The translations under genes and the position numbers were made by a program. The notes under the pieces were generated by a model. It was given only the letters and a program-made list of their open reading frames with translations. It did not search any database and had not been told where the DNA came from. From NCBI GenBank assembly GCA_026225235.1, contig JAMFSK010000126.1, positions 1 to 64,000 of the forward strand: a stretch of 64,000 nucleotides of DNA, in the 5' to 3' direction. The DNA comes from Burkholderiales bacterium (GTDB lineage Bacteria > Pseudomonadota > Gammaproteobacteria > Burkholderiales > Burkholderiaceae). Positions 19,012 through 28,600 of this stretch are shown in pieces; the first letter of the stretch is position 1, and each line of letters opens with the position of its first letter.

Positions 19012-20244
19012 TCAGACCAGGTCCGGCGACAGAGGCAGGTCGACCGTACCGGTAATGTGCTTGATCGGCCCTGCCGAATTCGGCTGGATATCGAAGTCGA
19101 AGATCTGCGTGGGCAACCACAAGGTCGCACACGCATTCGGAATATCGACCACGCCGCTGATATGGCCCTGTACCGGTGCCGTGCCGAGGATCGAATACGC
19201 CTGCGCGCCCGAATAGCCGAACTTCTTCAGATACTCGATCGCGTTGAGGCAGGCCTGGCGATAGGCGATATGCACGTCGAGGTAATGCTGCTTGCCGCCT
19301 TCGTCGACCGAGATCCCTTCGAAGATCAGATAGTCGTTGTAGTGCGGCGTGATCGGGCTCGGCTTGAAGATCGGATTCTTGATACCGTACTTCTCCATGC
19401 CGCCCTTGATCAGCTCGACCTTCATATGGACCCAGCCGGCCATTTCGATCGCGCCGCAGAAGGTGATCTCGCCATCGCCCTGGCTGAAGTGCAGATCACC
19501 TACCGAGAGCCCCGCACCGTCGACATAGACCGGGAAGTAAACCTTCGAGCCACGCGACAAATCCTTGATATCGCAATTGCCGCCGTGCTCCCGCGGCGGC
19601 ACCGTCCGGGCACCCGTTGCGGCCGCAGTATCGCGCGCGGTGCCCTTGAGCTTGCCCATATGCGCAGTCGGTGCAAATGGCGCGTTCGCTAGCGGCGGCA
19701 CGCGGTCAGGTTCGGTTGCGATCAGACCGACCTCGCGTTCGTTCCAGGTCGCGAGCAGCTTCGGGTCCGGCAGACAACCGATCAACCCCGGATGAATCAG
19801 CCCCGCGAAATTGACGCCAGGGATATGCCGCGAATTCGTATAGAGACCATGAAAATCCCAGATCGATTTCTGGGCCTCGGGGAAGTGGTCGGTCAGGAAG
19901 CCGCCGCCGTTCTTCTTCGAGAAGAACCCATTGAAGCCCCACTGACTCTCGGACTTCGCGCCGATGTCGAGCAGGTCGACCACCAGCAGGTCACCCGGCT
20001 CCGCGCCTTTGACCCCTACCGGCCCAGAAAGAAAGTGGACGATCGACAAGTCGATATCGCGTACGTCATCGGCGCTGTCGTTGTTCTTGATGAAGCCGCC
20101 GGTCCAGTCGTAGGTCTCGAGCACGAACTCGTCGCCCGGGTTGACCCAGCAGGTCATCGGGATATCGGGGTGCCAGCGGTTATGGATGTTCTCGTTTTCG
20201 TAGGCGGACTGGTTCAGGTCGACCTTGATTAGTGTTTCGGGCAT
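19012..20244 (-). CDS. fmdA: formamidase / acetamidase
   Basis: Cytoplasmic hydrolase that releases ammonia from formamide or other short-chain amides. The 410-residue protein matches the FmdA_AmdA family over its whole length, with the GDLLVVDLLDIGAKSESQWGF, NSRHIPGVNFAGLIHPGLIG and HGGNCDIKDLSRGSKVYFPV blocks. The length agrees with Methylophilus FmdA. A strong AGGAGGGG ribosome site precedes the ATG. It lies 110 bases after urtE in the same orientation, which suggests that the upstream ABC system imports its amide substrate. Confidence 0.92.
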   Translation of the reverse strand: MPETLIKVDLNQSAYENENIHNRWHPDIPMTCWVNPGDEFVLETYDWTGGFIKNNDSADDVRDIDLSIVHFLSGPVGVKGAEPGDLLVVDLLDIGAKSESQWGFNGFFSKKNGGGFLTDHFPEAQKSIWDFHGLYTNSRHIPGVNFAGLIHPGLIGCLPDPKLLATWNEREVGLIATEPDRVPPLANAPFAPTAHMGKLKGTARDTAAATGARTVPPREHGGNCDIKDLSRGSKVYFPVYVDGAGLSVGDLHFSQGDGEITFCGAIEMAGWVHMKVELIKGGMEKYGIKNPIFKPSPITPHYNDYLIFEGISVDEGGKQHYLDVHIAYRQACLNAIEYLKKFGYSGAQAYSILGTAPVQGHISGVVDIPNACATLWLPTQIFDFDIQPNSAGPIKHITGTVDLPLSPDLV

Positions 20245-20354
20245 CGCTCTCCCCTCCTATGGGTATCAGGCTACGAATTGGTTGAGTAAGATTTGAATGG
20301 CGGGACGGGACCCGTTCAGCGACACGGACACCGCCTCGGTGCAGGCCCCACGGA

Positions 20355-21044
20355 CTACACCGACAGGTATTCGCGAATTCGCGCCGAATCGACCGCGCCT
20401 CGCGGGCTCTCGTGCACGAGCCGTCCGCCTTCGATCACGAACAGCCGGTCGGCCACTTCGAGCGCAAAGCTCAGCACCTGCTCCGATACGACGATGGTGA
20501 TTTCCCGCAGCTTGCGAATCTCGTTGAGCGCCTTGGCGATGTCCTTGATGATCGAGGGCTGGATACCTTCGGTCGGCTCGTCGAGCAGCAGCACTTTGGG
20601 CTCGGTGACCAGCGCGCGGGCGATCGCAAGCTGTTGCTGCTGTCCCCCCGAGAGGTTGCCGCCCTTGCGCTTGCGCATCTCGAAGAGCACCGGAAACAGC
20701 GCATAGATCTCATCGGGAATCGTCTTGTTGCGCGCGTTCTCGAGTCCGGTCTGGATGTTCTCTTCGACGCTTAGCGTCGCGAAGATCTGCCGCCCTTGAG
20801 GCACATAGGCGATCCCCTTCGCAACGCGCCGGAAACTCTCGTCCTTCGACACGTCCTGCCCGTCGACCGCCACCGCGCCGGCCTTGAGCGGCAAAATGCC
20901 GATCAGGGACTTGAACAGCGTGGTCTTGCCCATGCCGTTGCGGCCCATGATCGCCACCGTCTCGTTGCGGGCGGCCTCGAAACTCACGCCGTGCAGCGCC
21001 TCGCTCTGACCATAGCTGACGAACACATCGTCGACTTTCAGCAT
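20355..21044 (-). CDS. urtE: urea/short-chain amide ABC transporter ATP-binding subunit UrtE
   Basis: Second ATPase of a branched-chain-amino-acid-family importer. The start at 21044 (MLKVDDVFVSYGQSEALHGV) is preceded by AAGGAG and gives 229 residues, the LivF/UrtE size; the upstream in-frame extension is not conserved. Walker A GRNGMGKTT, signature LSGGQQQQLAIARAL and Walker B KVLLLDEPTEG are all present, and AYVPQGRQIF is typical of UrtE. It follows urtD after 36 bases. Confidence 0.92.
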   Translation of the reverse strand: MLKVDDVFVSYGQSEALHGVSFEAARNETVAIMGRNGMGKTTLFKSLIGILPLKAGAVAVDGQDVSKDESFRRVAKGIAYVPQGRQIFATLSVEENIQTGLENARNKTIPDEIYALFPVLFEMRKRKGGNLSGGQQQQLAIARALVTEPKVLLLDEPTEGIQPSIIKDIAKALNEIRKLREITIVVSEQVLSFALEVADRLFVIEGGRLVHESPRGAVDSARIREYLSV

Positions 21045-21080
21045 CTCGTTCTCCTTGTGGGCTGCGAGCAGCCCCATGCG

Positions 21081-21824
21081 TCAGTGGCCCAGGTACACAT
21101 CGATCACACGCGGGTCGGCTTGCACGTCGTCCATCGCGCCTTCGGCCAGAATGCGCCCCTGGTGCATCACGGTAACCTTGTGGGCGATCTGCTTGACGAA
21201 GGCCATATCGTGTTCGATCACAATCATCGAGCGGTTCTGACAGATCCGCTTGAGCAGTTCGGCGGTCACCTCGCGTTCGCGCACGCTCATGCCCGCGATC
21301 GGTTCGTCGAGCATCAGCAACTCGGGCTCCTGCATCAACAACATGCCGATCTCGAGCCACTGCTTCTGGCCGTGAGACAGCAGGCCGGCCTCGGTGTCTA
21401 GCTGGGCAGCGAGTCCGATCTCATCGGCGACAGTGCGCACGCGGTCGAGCACTTCTTCATCGCACTTGAACGCCAGCGCGCCAAAGACACCGCGCCCGCG
21501 CGGGTACGACACTTCGAGGTTCTGGAATACGGACAGGTTTTCGTAGATCGACGGCGTCTGAAATTTGCGGCCGATGCCCTTGCGCACGCGCAGGTACTCG
21601 GGCACCCGCGTGATTTCTTCGTTACGGAACTTGATGCTGCCCGCACTCGCGCGCGTCTTGCCGCAGATCAGGTCGAGCAAGGTCGTCTTGCCCGCGCCGT
21701 TCGGGCCGATCACGACCCGCAACTCGTTACGGTCGATATAGAGGTTGAGTGCGTCGATCGCCTTGAAGCCATCGAACGAGACCGTCAGGTCTTCGACCGC
21801 CAGAACGAAATCGGTATTGCTCAT
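21081..21824 (-). CDS. urtD: urea/short-chain amide ABC transporter ATP-binding subunit UrtD
   Basis: First ATPase of the importer, LivG/UrtD type, 247 residues. Walker A GPNGAGKTT, the UrtD-like signature LSHGQKQWLEIGMLL and Walker B LLMLDEPIAGM are visible. The LSHGQKQWLEI form distinguishes UrtD from LivG (LSYGxQRxLEI). The gene overlaps the urtC stop by 4 bases and is preceded by GAGGAG. Confidence 0.93.
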   Translation of the reverse strand: MSNTDFVLAVEDLTVSFDGFKAIDALNLYIDRNELRVVIGPNGAGKTTLLDLICGKTRASAGSIKFRNEEITRVPEYLRVRKGIGRKFQTPSIYENLSVFQNLEVSYPRGRGVFGALAFKCDEEVLDRVRTVADEIGLAAQLDTEAGLLSHGQKQWLEIGMLLMQEPELLMLDEPIAGMSVREREVTAELLKRICQNRSMIVIEHDMAFVKQIAHKVTVMHQGRILAEGAMDDVQADPRVIDVYLGH

Positions 21825-22963
21825 GACGCGCTCCTCGCGGAAAACCGCCGTGCGATCCAGCCTTTGACATGACTTTCGTAGAGGCCGGCCAGACCATTCG
21901 GGAAAGCCATCACGACGCCGATGAACAGTGCCGACATCAGGAACAGCCAGAGATTCGGAAAGCTCTCGGAAAAATACGTCTTGCCGAGGTTGACAAGGAT
22001 CGCGCCATAGACCGCACCGACCAGCGACATCCGCCCGCCCACGGCCGCGTAGATCACCATCTCGATGGATGGCACGATGCCGACGAACGACGGCGACATG
22101 AAGCCGACCTGGAGCGTGAACATCGCACCCCCGATCGCGGCGAGCATGGCTGCCAGACAGAACGCGAAGACCTTGAACATCGCGACGTCATAGCCCGAGA
22201 AACGGACCCGGTCCTCCTTGTCGCGCATCGCGAGCAAGAGCGTGCCAAGCTTGCTGCGCTGGATAAACCGGCACACCACGATCGAGCCGATCAGCAACAC
22301 ACCGCTGAGGAAGTACAGCGCGAGCTTCGCTCCGTCGGTGCGGATGTCCCAGCCGAGCATCGTGCGCAAGTCGGTAATGCCGTTCACGCCACCCGTATAG
22401 CCCTGCTGCCCGATGATCAGCACGGACAGGATCAGGGCGACCGCCTGCGTGATGATCGCGAAGTAGACGCCGCCCACCCGCCGTTTGAACATGGCGAAGC
22501 CGACCACGAAAGCCAGGGCCGTCGGCACCACGAGAATCGCAAGGATCGAAAACGGCAGGGAATGGAACGGCTTCCACCAGAACGGCAAAGCGGTCAGCTG
22601 ATTCCAGTCCATGAAGTCGGGGATGCCCGGCGTCGACTGAATCTTCGTGCTGATCGGGTCCGAAGCCTCGAGTTTGAGGAACATCGCCATGCAGTAACCG
22701 CCGAGGCCGAAAAACACGCCCTGTCCGAGACTCAGCACGCCGCCGTAGCCCCACGCCATGACCAGACCGATGGCGACGAATGCGTACGTCAGGTACTTAC
22801 CCATCAGCGCGAGCCGGAACACATCGAGCGTCAGCGGAAAGATCACGAGGATCACGATGGCCAGAATCACCGTGCTGCCATGTCCGCTCGTGGTCAGCCA
22901 GCGCCATACCGCGGCGCTCGGCTTCCGGCTGGGGCGGCCGGTGGAGATTGCGGGTTCGTTCAT
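21821..22963 (-). CDS. urtC: urea/short-chain amide ABC transporter permease UrtC
   Basis: Membrane permease of the LivM/UrtC family. Multiple hydrophobic helices and the conserved GYGGVLSLGQGVFFGLGGYC segment are present. The chosen start at 22963 (MNEPAISTG) has a strong AGGAGGGG site six bases upstream and gives 380 residues. An in-frame ATG at 23014 would add 17 residues and also has a purine-rich site, so the start is not certain. Its stop overlaps urtD by 4 bases. Confidence 0.9.
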   Translation of the reverse strand: MNEPAISTGRPSRKPSAAVWRWLTTSGHGSTVILAIVILVIFPLTLDVFRLALMGKYLTYAFVAIGLVMAWGYGGVLSLGQGVFFGLGGYCMAMFLKLEASDPISTKIQSTPGIPDFMDWNQLTALPFWWKPFHSLPFSILAILVVPTALAFVVGFAMFKRRVGGVYFAIITQAVALILSVLIIGQQGYTGGVNGITDLRTMLGWDIRTDGAKLALYFLSGVLLIGSIVVCRFIQRSKLGTLLLAMRDKEDRVRFSGYDVAMFKVFAFCLAAMLAAIGGAMFTLQVGFMSPSFVGIVPSIEMVIYAAVGGRMSLVGAVYGAILVNLGKTYFSESFPNLWLFLMSALFIGVVMAFPNGLAGLYESHVKGWIARRFSARSAS

Positions 22964-23029
22964 GATTGCCCCTCCTGGTCCTGGTGCCGCGGGCGGCGAA
23001 TGGATCGGTTCCATCTGGTAGCTCCCCTA

Positions 23030-23947
23030 TCAAGCACGCCGCACCTTCGCGGCAAACAGACCTTGCGGCCGCAGCATCAGGACCACGACGATCGTCAGCA
23101 AGGTGACGACCCGCGCCGAGGAACCGGTCATGAAGAACTCGCTGATCGATTGCATCTGGGCAATGCCGAACGCCGACGCCACGGTGCCGAGCAGACTCGC
23201 CGCGCCGCCGAAGGTGACCACCAGGAATGAATCGACGATATACAGCGAGCCGCTGGTCGGGCCTGTCGAGCCGATCGCCGTAAATGCGGCGCCGGCGACA
23301 CCCGCCATCCCGCAACCGATCGCGAAGGTCAGCCGGTCTGTGCGGCGCGTATCGATGCCAGTGGCGTTCGCCATCGTCCGGTTCGCCACGGTGGCGCGCA
23401 CGCGCAACCCCCAGCGTGAGCGATACAAGGCCAACAGCAGGCCACCAGTCATCAGCACCGAAAGGCTCATCACGAGCAGGCCGTTGATCGGAATGTCCAG
23501 CCCCTGAGACGGCGACCACGAGCCCATTAGCCAGTCCGGCAAGGTCGGGCTGACTTCCTTCGGTCCGAAGGTCGAGCGGAACACCTGCTGCATGCCGAGG
23601 CTCAGGCCCCAGGTGGCCAGCAGGGTATCGAGCGGACGCTTGTACAAGTGGCGAATTAAAGCCCACTCGGCCAGCCACCCGGCGACAAAGGCAATCGCGA
23701 ATGCCGCCACGATTGCGATCGGAAAATAGAACGCCGTGAACGCGTGCCAATGATCGTCAGCGATCCGCGAGAACATATAGATCGTGTAGGCCCCGATCGT
23801 CATGAACTCGCCGTGCGCCATGTTGATCACGCCCATCTGGCCGAAGATCACAGCGAGGCCCAGCCCCATGAGCAGTAGCACGCTAAACAGGCTCAAACCT
23901 GCGAAGCCCTGCATCAGGGTGATATTCAGAATGTCTGAAGGCGACAT
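23030..23947 (-). CDS. urtB: urea/short-chain amide ABC transporter permease UrtB
   Basis: Permease of the LivH/UrtB family, 305 residues from the ATG at 23947 (MSPSDILNITLMQGFAG) with GGGAGA upstream; nine extra upstream codons are not conserved. The conserved VIFGQMGVINMAHGEFMTIGAY block identifies UrtB/LivH permeases. About eight helices are visible. It lies 146 bases after urtA, with a strong GC hairpin between, and 66 bases before urtC. Confidence 0.92.
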   Translation of the reverse strand: MSPSDILNITLMQGFAGLSLFSVLLLMGLGLAVIFGQMGVINMAHGEFMTIGAYTIYMFSRIADDHWHAFTAFYFPIAIVAAFAIAFVAGWLAEWALIRHLYKRPLDTLLATWGLSLGMQQVFRSTFGPKEVSPTLPDWLMGSWSPSQGLDIPINGLLVMSLSVLMTGGLLLALYRSRWGLRVRATVANRTMANATGIDTRRTDRLTFAIGCGMAGVAGAAFTAIGSTGPTSGSLYIVDSFLVVTFGGAASLLGTVASAFGIAQMQSISEFFMTGSSARVVTLLTIVVVLMLRPQGLFAAKVRRA

Positions 23948-24065
23948 ATGCTTCTCCCGAAAGTGGCCCGGCAACCGCAGGCTCGCGGCGGCCGGGCCGT
24001 ACCTCTTACCGTGTCCCCTACCGTGCTTCGCCCGACATGAGCAGCCTCACCGCTGCGCTGGAGCG

Positions 24066-24088
24066 CGCGCACCCCGCGGGGGTGCGCG
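24066..24088 (-). other. GC-rich hairpin between urtA and urtB
   Basis: A perfect ten-base stem (GCGCACCCC / GGGGTGCGC plus one pair) with a three-base loop starts six bases after the urtA stop. No T-run follows, so it is more likely an mRNA stabiliser for the abundant binding-protein message than a terminator. Confidence 0.5.
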
Positions 24089-24093
24089 GCGTA

Positions 24094-25353
24094 TTACTGG
24101 TAGCCCTTCGGGAACGGGTTCGGCTCGATCAGCTCGGGCGATTCGGCCACCACCTTGAATTGACCGTCGGCCTGTGCCTCACCGATCCGCGTGCGGCTCC
24201 ACAAGTGATGGTTCGGGTGGATCTTCACGTAGCCTTCCGGCGCGGTCTTGAGTTCGATGCCCGGCGAGGCGGCGACTACCTTGTCGACGTCGAAGCTGCC
24301 GGCCTTCTCGCATGCCGCCTTCCAGAGCCAGGGGCCGAGATAGGCCGCCTGTGTCACATCGCCGATCACAGACTTGGGCCCATATTTGGCCTTGAAGGCC
24401 GCGACAAACTTCTTGTTGTTGTCGTTATCGAGCGACTGGAAATACTTCATCGCCGAGTAGAAGCCCGCGACGTTTTCGCCGCCAATGCCCAGCACTTCGT
24501 CTTCGGTCACCGAAATGGTCAGCAGAAACTGCTTGTCGGCGGTGATGCCGGCTGCTTTCAGCTGCTTGTAGAAGGCCACATTCGAACCGCCGACGATGAT
24601 CGCGTAGATGCAATCAGGCTTGGCGATCTTGATCTTGTTGATCAGCGAATTGAAGTTGGTGGTGCCGAGCGGGTAGTACTCTTCGCCGACCACCTTGGCG
24701 CCGGTCAAATGCTGCTCGATGTGCTTGCGCGCGATCTTGTTCGAGGTGCGCGGCCAGATATAGTCGGAGCCGATCAGGAAGAAGCTCTTCGCCTTCTTGG
24801 TCTGCTGCGCCCAGTTCAGGCCCCAGAGAATCTGCTGAGTCGCTTCCTGCCCCGTGTAGAACACGTTTTTCGACTGTTCGAGCCCTTCATAGAAGGTCGG
24901 GTAGTAGAGCAAACCGTTGTCGCGCTCAAAAATCGGCAGCACGGCCTTGCGTGAGGCCGAGGTCCAGCAACCGAACACGCAGGCCGTGTGATCGTTCTCG
25001 AGCAGCTTCTTCGCCTTCTCGGCGAAGGTTGGCCAGTCCGAGGCGCCGTCTTCCTGGATGATCTTGATCTGCCGGCCGAGCACACCGCCCGCTGCGTTGA
25101 TCTGCTCGATCGCGAGGCGTTCTGCCTGGATCGACCCCGTTTCGGAGATCGCCATGGTGCCGGTCGCCGAGTGGAGCTGGCCCACCGTGACCTCGGTGTC
25201 GGTCACCGCGAGCTTGGTCGTGTTGACCTTCGCGGTCGGAAACTGCTGGGCCAGGGCAATGCCCGGGACGGCCAGCACTGGCGCGGCGGCCAGGCCCATC
25301 AACAGTTTGCGTCGCAACTGCGAAGGCACATCGTTCTGATCGTGCTCGGACAT
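24094..25353 (-). CDS. urtA: urea/short-chain amide ABC transporter substrate-binding protein
   Basis: Periplasmic receptor of the importer, 419 residues. The N-terminus has a twin-arginine-like signal (QLRRKLLMGLAAAPVLAVPG) ending in ALAQQ. The mature part matches UrtA/FmdD-type proteins: EVTVGQLHSATGTMAISETG, EDGASDWPTFAEKAKKLLE, VFGCWTSASRKAVLPIFE and NGLLYYPTFYEGLE. AGGAGAA precedes the ATG. UrtA-family receptors bind urea; homologues next to formamidase (FmdD of Methylophilus) bind short amides. No urease genes are in the window, so an amide ligand is at least as likely. Confidence 0.92.
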   Translation of the reverse strand: MSEHDQNDVPSQLRRKLLMGLAAAPVLAVPGIALAQQFPTAKVNTTKLAVTDTEVTVGQLHSATGTMAISETGSIQAERLAIEQINAAGGVLGRQIKIIQEDGASDWPTFAEKAKKLLENDHTACVFGCWTSASRKAVLPIFERDNGLLYYPTFYEGLEQSKNVFYTGQEATQQILWGLNWAQQTKKAKSFFLIGSDYIWPRTSNKIARKHIEQHLTGAKVVGEEYYPLGTTNFNSLINKIKIAKPDCIYAIIVGGSNVAFYKQLKAAGITADKQFLLTISVTEDEVLGIGGENVAGFYSAMKYFQSLDNDNNKKFVAAFKAKYGPKSVIGDVTQAAYLGPWLWKAACEKAGSFDVDKVVAASPGIELKTAPEGYVKIHPNHHLWSRTRIGEAQADGQFKVVAESPELIEPNPFPKGYQ

Positions 25354-25405
25354 TGAATTCTCCTGGGAAGTATGGGTCGGACGTTTGGGTCAGACGTCTG
25401 AATCA

Positions 25406-25470
25406 GGCACGGGACCGAGTGGTTCGGGGTGCGGCCGGTCTCTTCTTCGCCGAGCCACTCGGGTCGTGCC
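25406..25470 (-). promoter_or_regulatory. long inverted repeat in the urtA leader region
   Basis: Arms 25406-25427 and 25450-25470 pair over roughly 20 positions with a 22-base loop; the core is CCGAGTGG opposite CCACTCGG. It lies 53-117 bases upstream of urtA. No T-run follows on the minus strand, so it is not an ordinary terminator. It could be a leader RNA structure or a protein-binding site. Confidence 0.4.
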
Positions 25471-25521
25471 GTATCCGGCATCGCTGGACGCAAAGTTAGG
25501 GGGTCAATTTCCCAGGCTGAA

Positions 25522-25537
25522 TACGTCACTTGACGTA
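25522..25537. promoter_or_regulatory. perfect palindrome, candidate operator
   Basis: TACGTCA-CT-TGACGTA, seven-base arms with a two-base centre. On the plus strand its centre lies about 43 bases before the start predicted from TACAAT (25561-25566). That is the position of a class II activator site, and this promoter has no recognisable -35. A response regulator of the LuxR class is encoded nearby. Confidence 0.45.
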
Positions 25538-25625
25538 GGGCGCGCGCAAAATTCGCCTCCTACAATCGCGTCGGCATAGTGGACACGACGCGCAAAGGCC
25601 GCCGACGGGAAGCAACCAGGTCCGA

Positions 25626-25642
25626 TGGAATGCAACTTGCAT
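25626..25642 (+). promoter_or_regulatory. possible sigma-54 promoter for the permease-kinase gene
   Basis: TGGAAT-GCAAC-TTGCAT has the invariant GG and GC at the -24/-12 spacing, but differs from TGGCAC in the rest of the -24 box. A start near 25654 would give a leader of about 32 bases. Sigma-54 control would suit nitrogen metabolism; one imperfect match makes this tentative. Confidence 0.3.
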
Positions 25643-25685
25643 CGGCCAGCACTCGATCTCCGAACCCTGCGAAGCAAAGGCGCCG

Positions 25686-28600
25686 ATGCACCAAACGGAA
25701 ACAAGCCAGGGCAATGCGGCAAATCGGCCGCCTGCGGGTGCGCAGGTCGGCACGCAGCGCATCGTCAAGATCCGACGCGACTACAACTCCTGGGTCGGCG
25801 ACGAGACGCTCGAGGATTACGCGTTACGTTTTACGCCCCGCACGTTCCGACGCTGGTCGGAGTTTCGCGTCGCCAACACCGCGCTCGGCGCGATCTCGTT
25901 TCTCGCGCTCGAGGCGATCGGCGGCACGCTGGTGGTGAACTACGGTTTCACCAATGCGGTATGGGCGATCCTCGCGGTGTCGGCGCTGATCTTTCTGACG
26001 GGGCTGCCCATCAGCTATTACGCGGCGCGCTTCGGGGTCGATATGGACCTGCTCACGCGCGGCGCAGGTTTCGGTTATATCGGCTCGACGCTGACGTCAC
26101 TGATCTACGCGACCTTTACGTTCGTCTTTTTCGCGCTCGAGTCGGCAATCATGTCGCTCGCGCTCCAGCTGTATTTCCACATTCCGCTGCCGATCGCCTA
26201 TATCGTCAGCGCCCTGGTGGTGATTCCGATCGTCACCTTCGGCATCACGCTGATCAACCGACTACAGGGCTGGACCCAGCCGCTCTGGATCGTTCTGCTC
26301 GTGCTGCCCTATGCGGCCGTCCTCTGGAAGGAGCCCCATCTGCTCTCACAGTGGTCCAGTTTCGGCGGCATGGCGGCCGATGGTCACAACTTCAATCTGT
26401 TGGCTTTCGGTGCGGGATGCACAGTTGCGTTCTCGCTTGTGGTGCAGATCGGCGAGCAGGTCGACTTCCTGCGCTTCCTGCCCCCCAAAACGCGGGCTAA
26501 CCGAGTGCGCTGGTGGGCCGCCCTGCTCTGCGCGGGACCGGGCTGGATCGTGCCCGGCGCGCTCAAGATGCTGGGCGGTGCATTTCTGGCCTTTCTCGCG
26601 ATCCAGCACGAGATCGATCCGAGCCGCGCGATCGAGCCGACCCAGATGTATCTGGTCGCTTATCAGTACGTCTTCCACTCGCCTGAAGCCGCGCTCGCCG
26701 CGATGACGCTATTCGTGATCGTCTCGCAGATGAAGATCAACGTGACCAACGCGTATGCGGGGTCGCTCGCCTGGTCGAACTTCTTCGCACGGCTCACGCA
26801 TAGCCATCCAGGTCGCGTGGTCTGGCTCGTGTTCAATGTGCTGATCGCTCTGCTGCTCGTTGAAATGGGCGTGTTTGCGGTGATCAGCAAGGTCCTCGCG
26901 CTCTATTCAAACGTGGCGATTGCATGGATTGGGGCGCTGGTTGGCGATCTTGTGATCAACAAGCCGCTCGGCTACAGCCCGCCGTATGTCGAGTTCAAGC
27001 GCGCGCACCTGTACGACGTCAATCCCGTTGGCGTCGGTGCGATGCTGATTGCCTCAATCGTTGCCGCGCTGTCGCATGCGGGATTGTTCGGCGACGTGGC
27101 CGAGGCGCTGTCGCCCTTTATCGCTCTGCTGGTCGCGTTTGTGTGCGCCCCGCTGATCGCGATCGCCACGCGCGGCAAGTACTACCTCGCTCGTGATGAC
27201 CGCACGCTCGAAGCAGGCGCGGTATTGCGCTGTGTGATTTGCGCCAACGAATTCGAACGCGAAGACATGGCGCATTGCCCGGCTTATGCGGGCGCGATCT
27301 GCTCGCTGTGCTGTTCACTTGATTCGCGATGCAACGATTCCTGCAAGCCCGATGCGCGTATGTCGGTTCAGTTGAACCAGTCCGTCAAGGCGCTGTTTCC
27401 GGGGCTCAAGCTCAATGCGGGAGCGGTACGGATCGCGCGATATACGGGCGTGCTCGCCATCGTGCTCGGGCTGCTCGGCGGCGTGCTTTACCTCGCTTGG
27501 TATCAGAGCGCGAACAACCTCGACGACACCGCGACGCTCGCGCGCGCTGCCCTGTTGCGGGGTTACGTCACCGCCTTCTTCGCGCTCGCGCTGGTCGGGT
27601 GCATCGGTGTCTGGTGGCTTGTGCTCGCCAACGAAAGCCGCAAGGTCACTCAGGAGGAATCCGAACGTCAGACCGAACTCCTGATGCAGGAAATCGAGGC
27701 CCACCGTAAAACCGACGCCGCGCTTCAGCACGCGAGCGCCGCAGCCGAGTCGGCCAACCGCGCGAAGAGCCGATACGTGACCGGCCTGAGCCATGAGTTG
27801 CGCACTCCGCTCAACAGCATCCTTGGGTATGCGCAGTTGCTGCTGCAGGATGCTGACGATCTCGTCGCCCCCAAACGGCACGCACTTGCAACCATCCATC
27901 GCAGTGGCGAGCACTTGCTGGCGCTCGTCGACGGGTTGCTCGACGTCGCGCGGATCGAGGCCGGCAAGCTACAGCTCAACGTAACCGAGGTCGCTCTACC
28001 GGCCTTCGTCACGGAACTGTCGGCCATGCTCGCACCGCAGGCACGCGACAAGGGACTGCAGTTCGAGTTGCAGACACATGGACGGGTGCCCGAGGTCGTG
28101 CGCGCCGACGAGAAGCGGGTGCGGCAGATCCTGATCAACCTGATTGGCAATGCCATTCGCTTTACGGCAACGGGTTCGGTCCAGGTGCGTGCCTCGTATG
28201 CGTGGGAGACCGCGACCTTCGAGATCGTCGACACCGGACCGGGTATGCCGAGCGCCGAACTCGATCGGCTGTTCCTCCCCTTTGAACGCGGTGCCGCAGC
28301 GCGTGAACACGATCATGGCGCCGGGCTGGGTCTGACAATCTGCCGCTTACTGACCGAGTTGATGGGCGGCAACCTGCAGGTCGAAAGCGAGGTCGGCCGT
28401 GGCACGCGCTTTATCGTCAAGCTCTTTATGCCGGAGGTCCGCGCGCCACTGCTGCTCGCCGGGCGTTCGCAACAGGTCAAGGGCTACATCGGTCCGAGCC
28501 GCACGATTCTTGTGGTCGACGACCTGTCGGACCAGCGTCGCATCGTGACGAGCGCCTTGGCGCCGCTCGGCTTCCAGGTGGTCGAAGCCGCCAGCGGACC

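Larger units (their letters stand above)
25354..25685. promoter_or_regulatory. divergent regulatory region between urtA and the permease-kinase gene
   Basis: This 332-base region separates the uptake operon (minus) from the sensor genes (plus). It contains: a perfect ten-base palindrome CAGACGTCTG (25391-25400) next to a near-tandem copy (TGGGTCGGACGT / TGGGTCAGACGT); an imperfect inverted repeat of about 20 bases per arm (25406-25470); the perfect palindrome TACGTCA-CT-TGACGTA (25522-25537); TACAAT on the plus strand (25561-25566); and a sigma-54-like element (25626-25642). No gene is evident. Confidence 0.6.
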
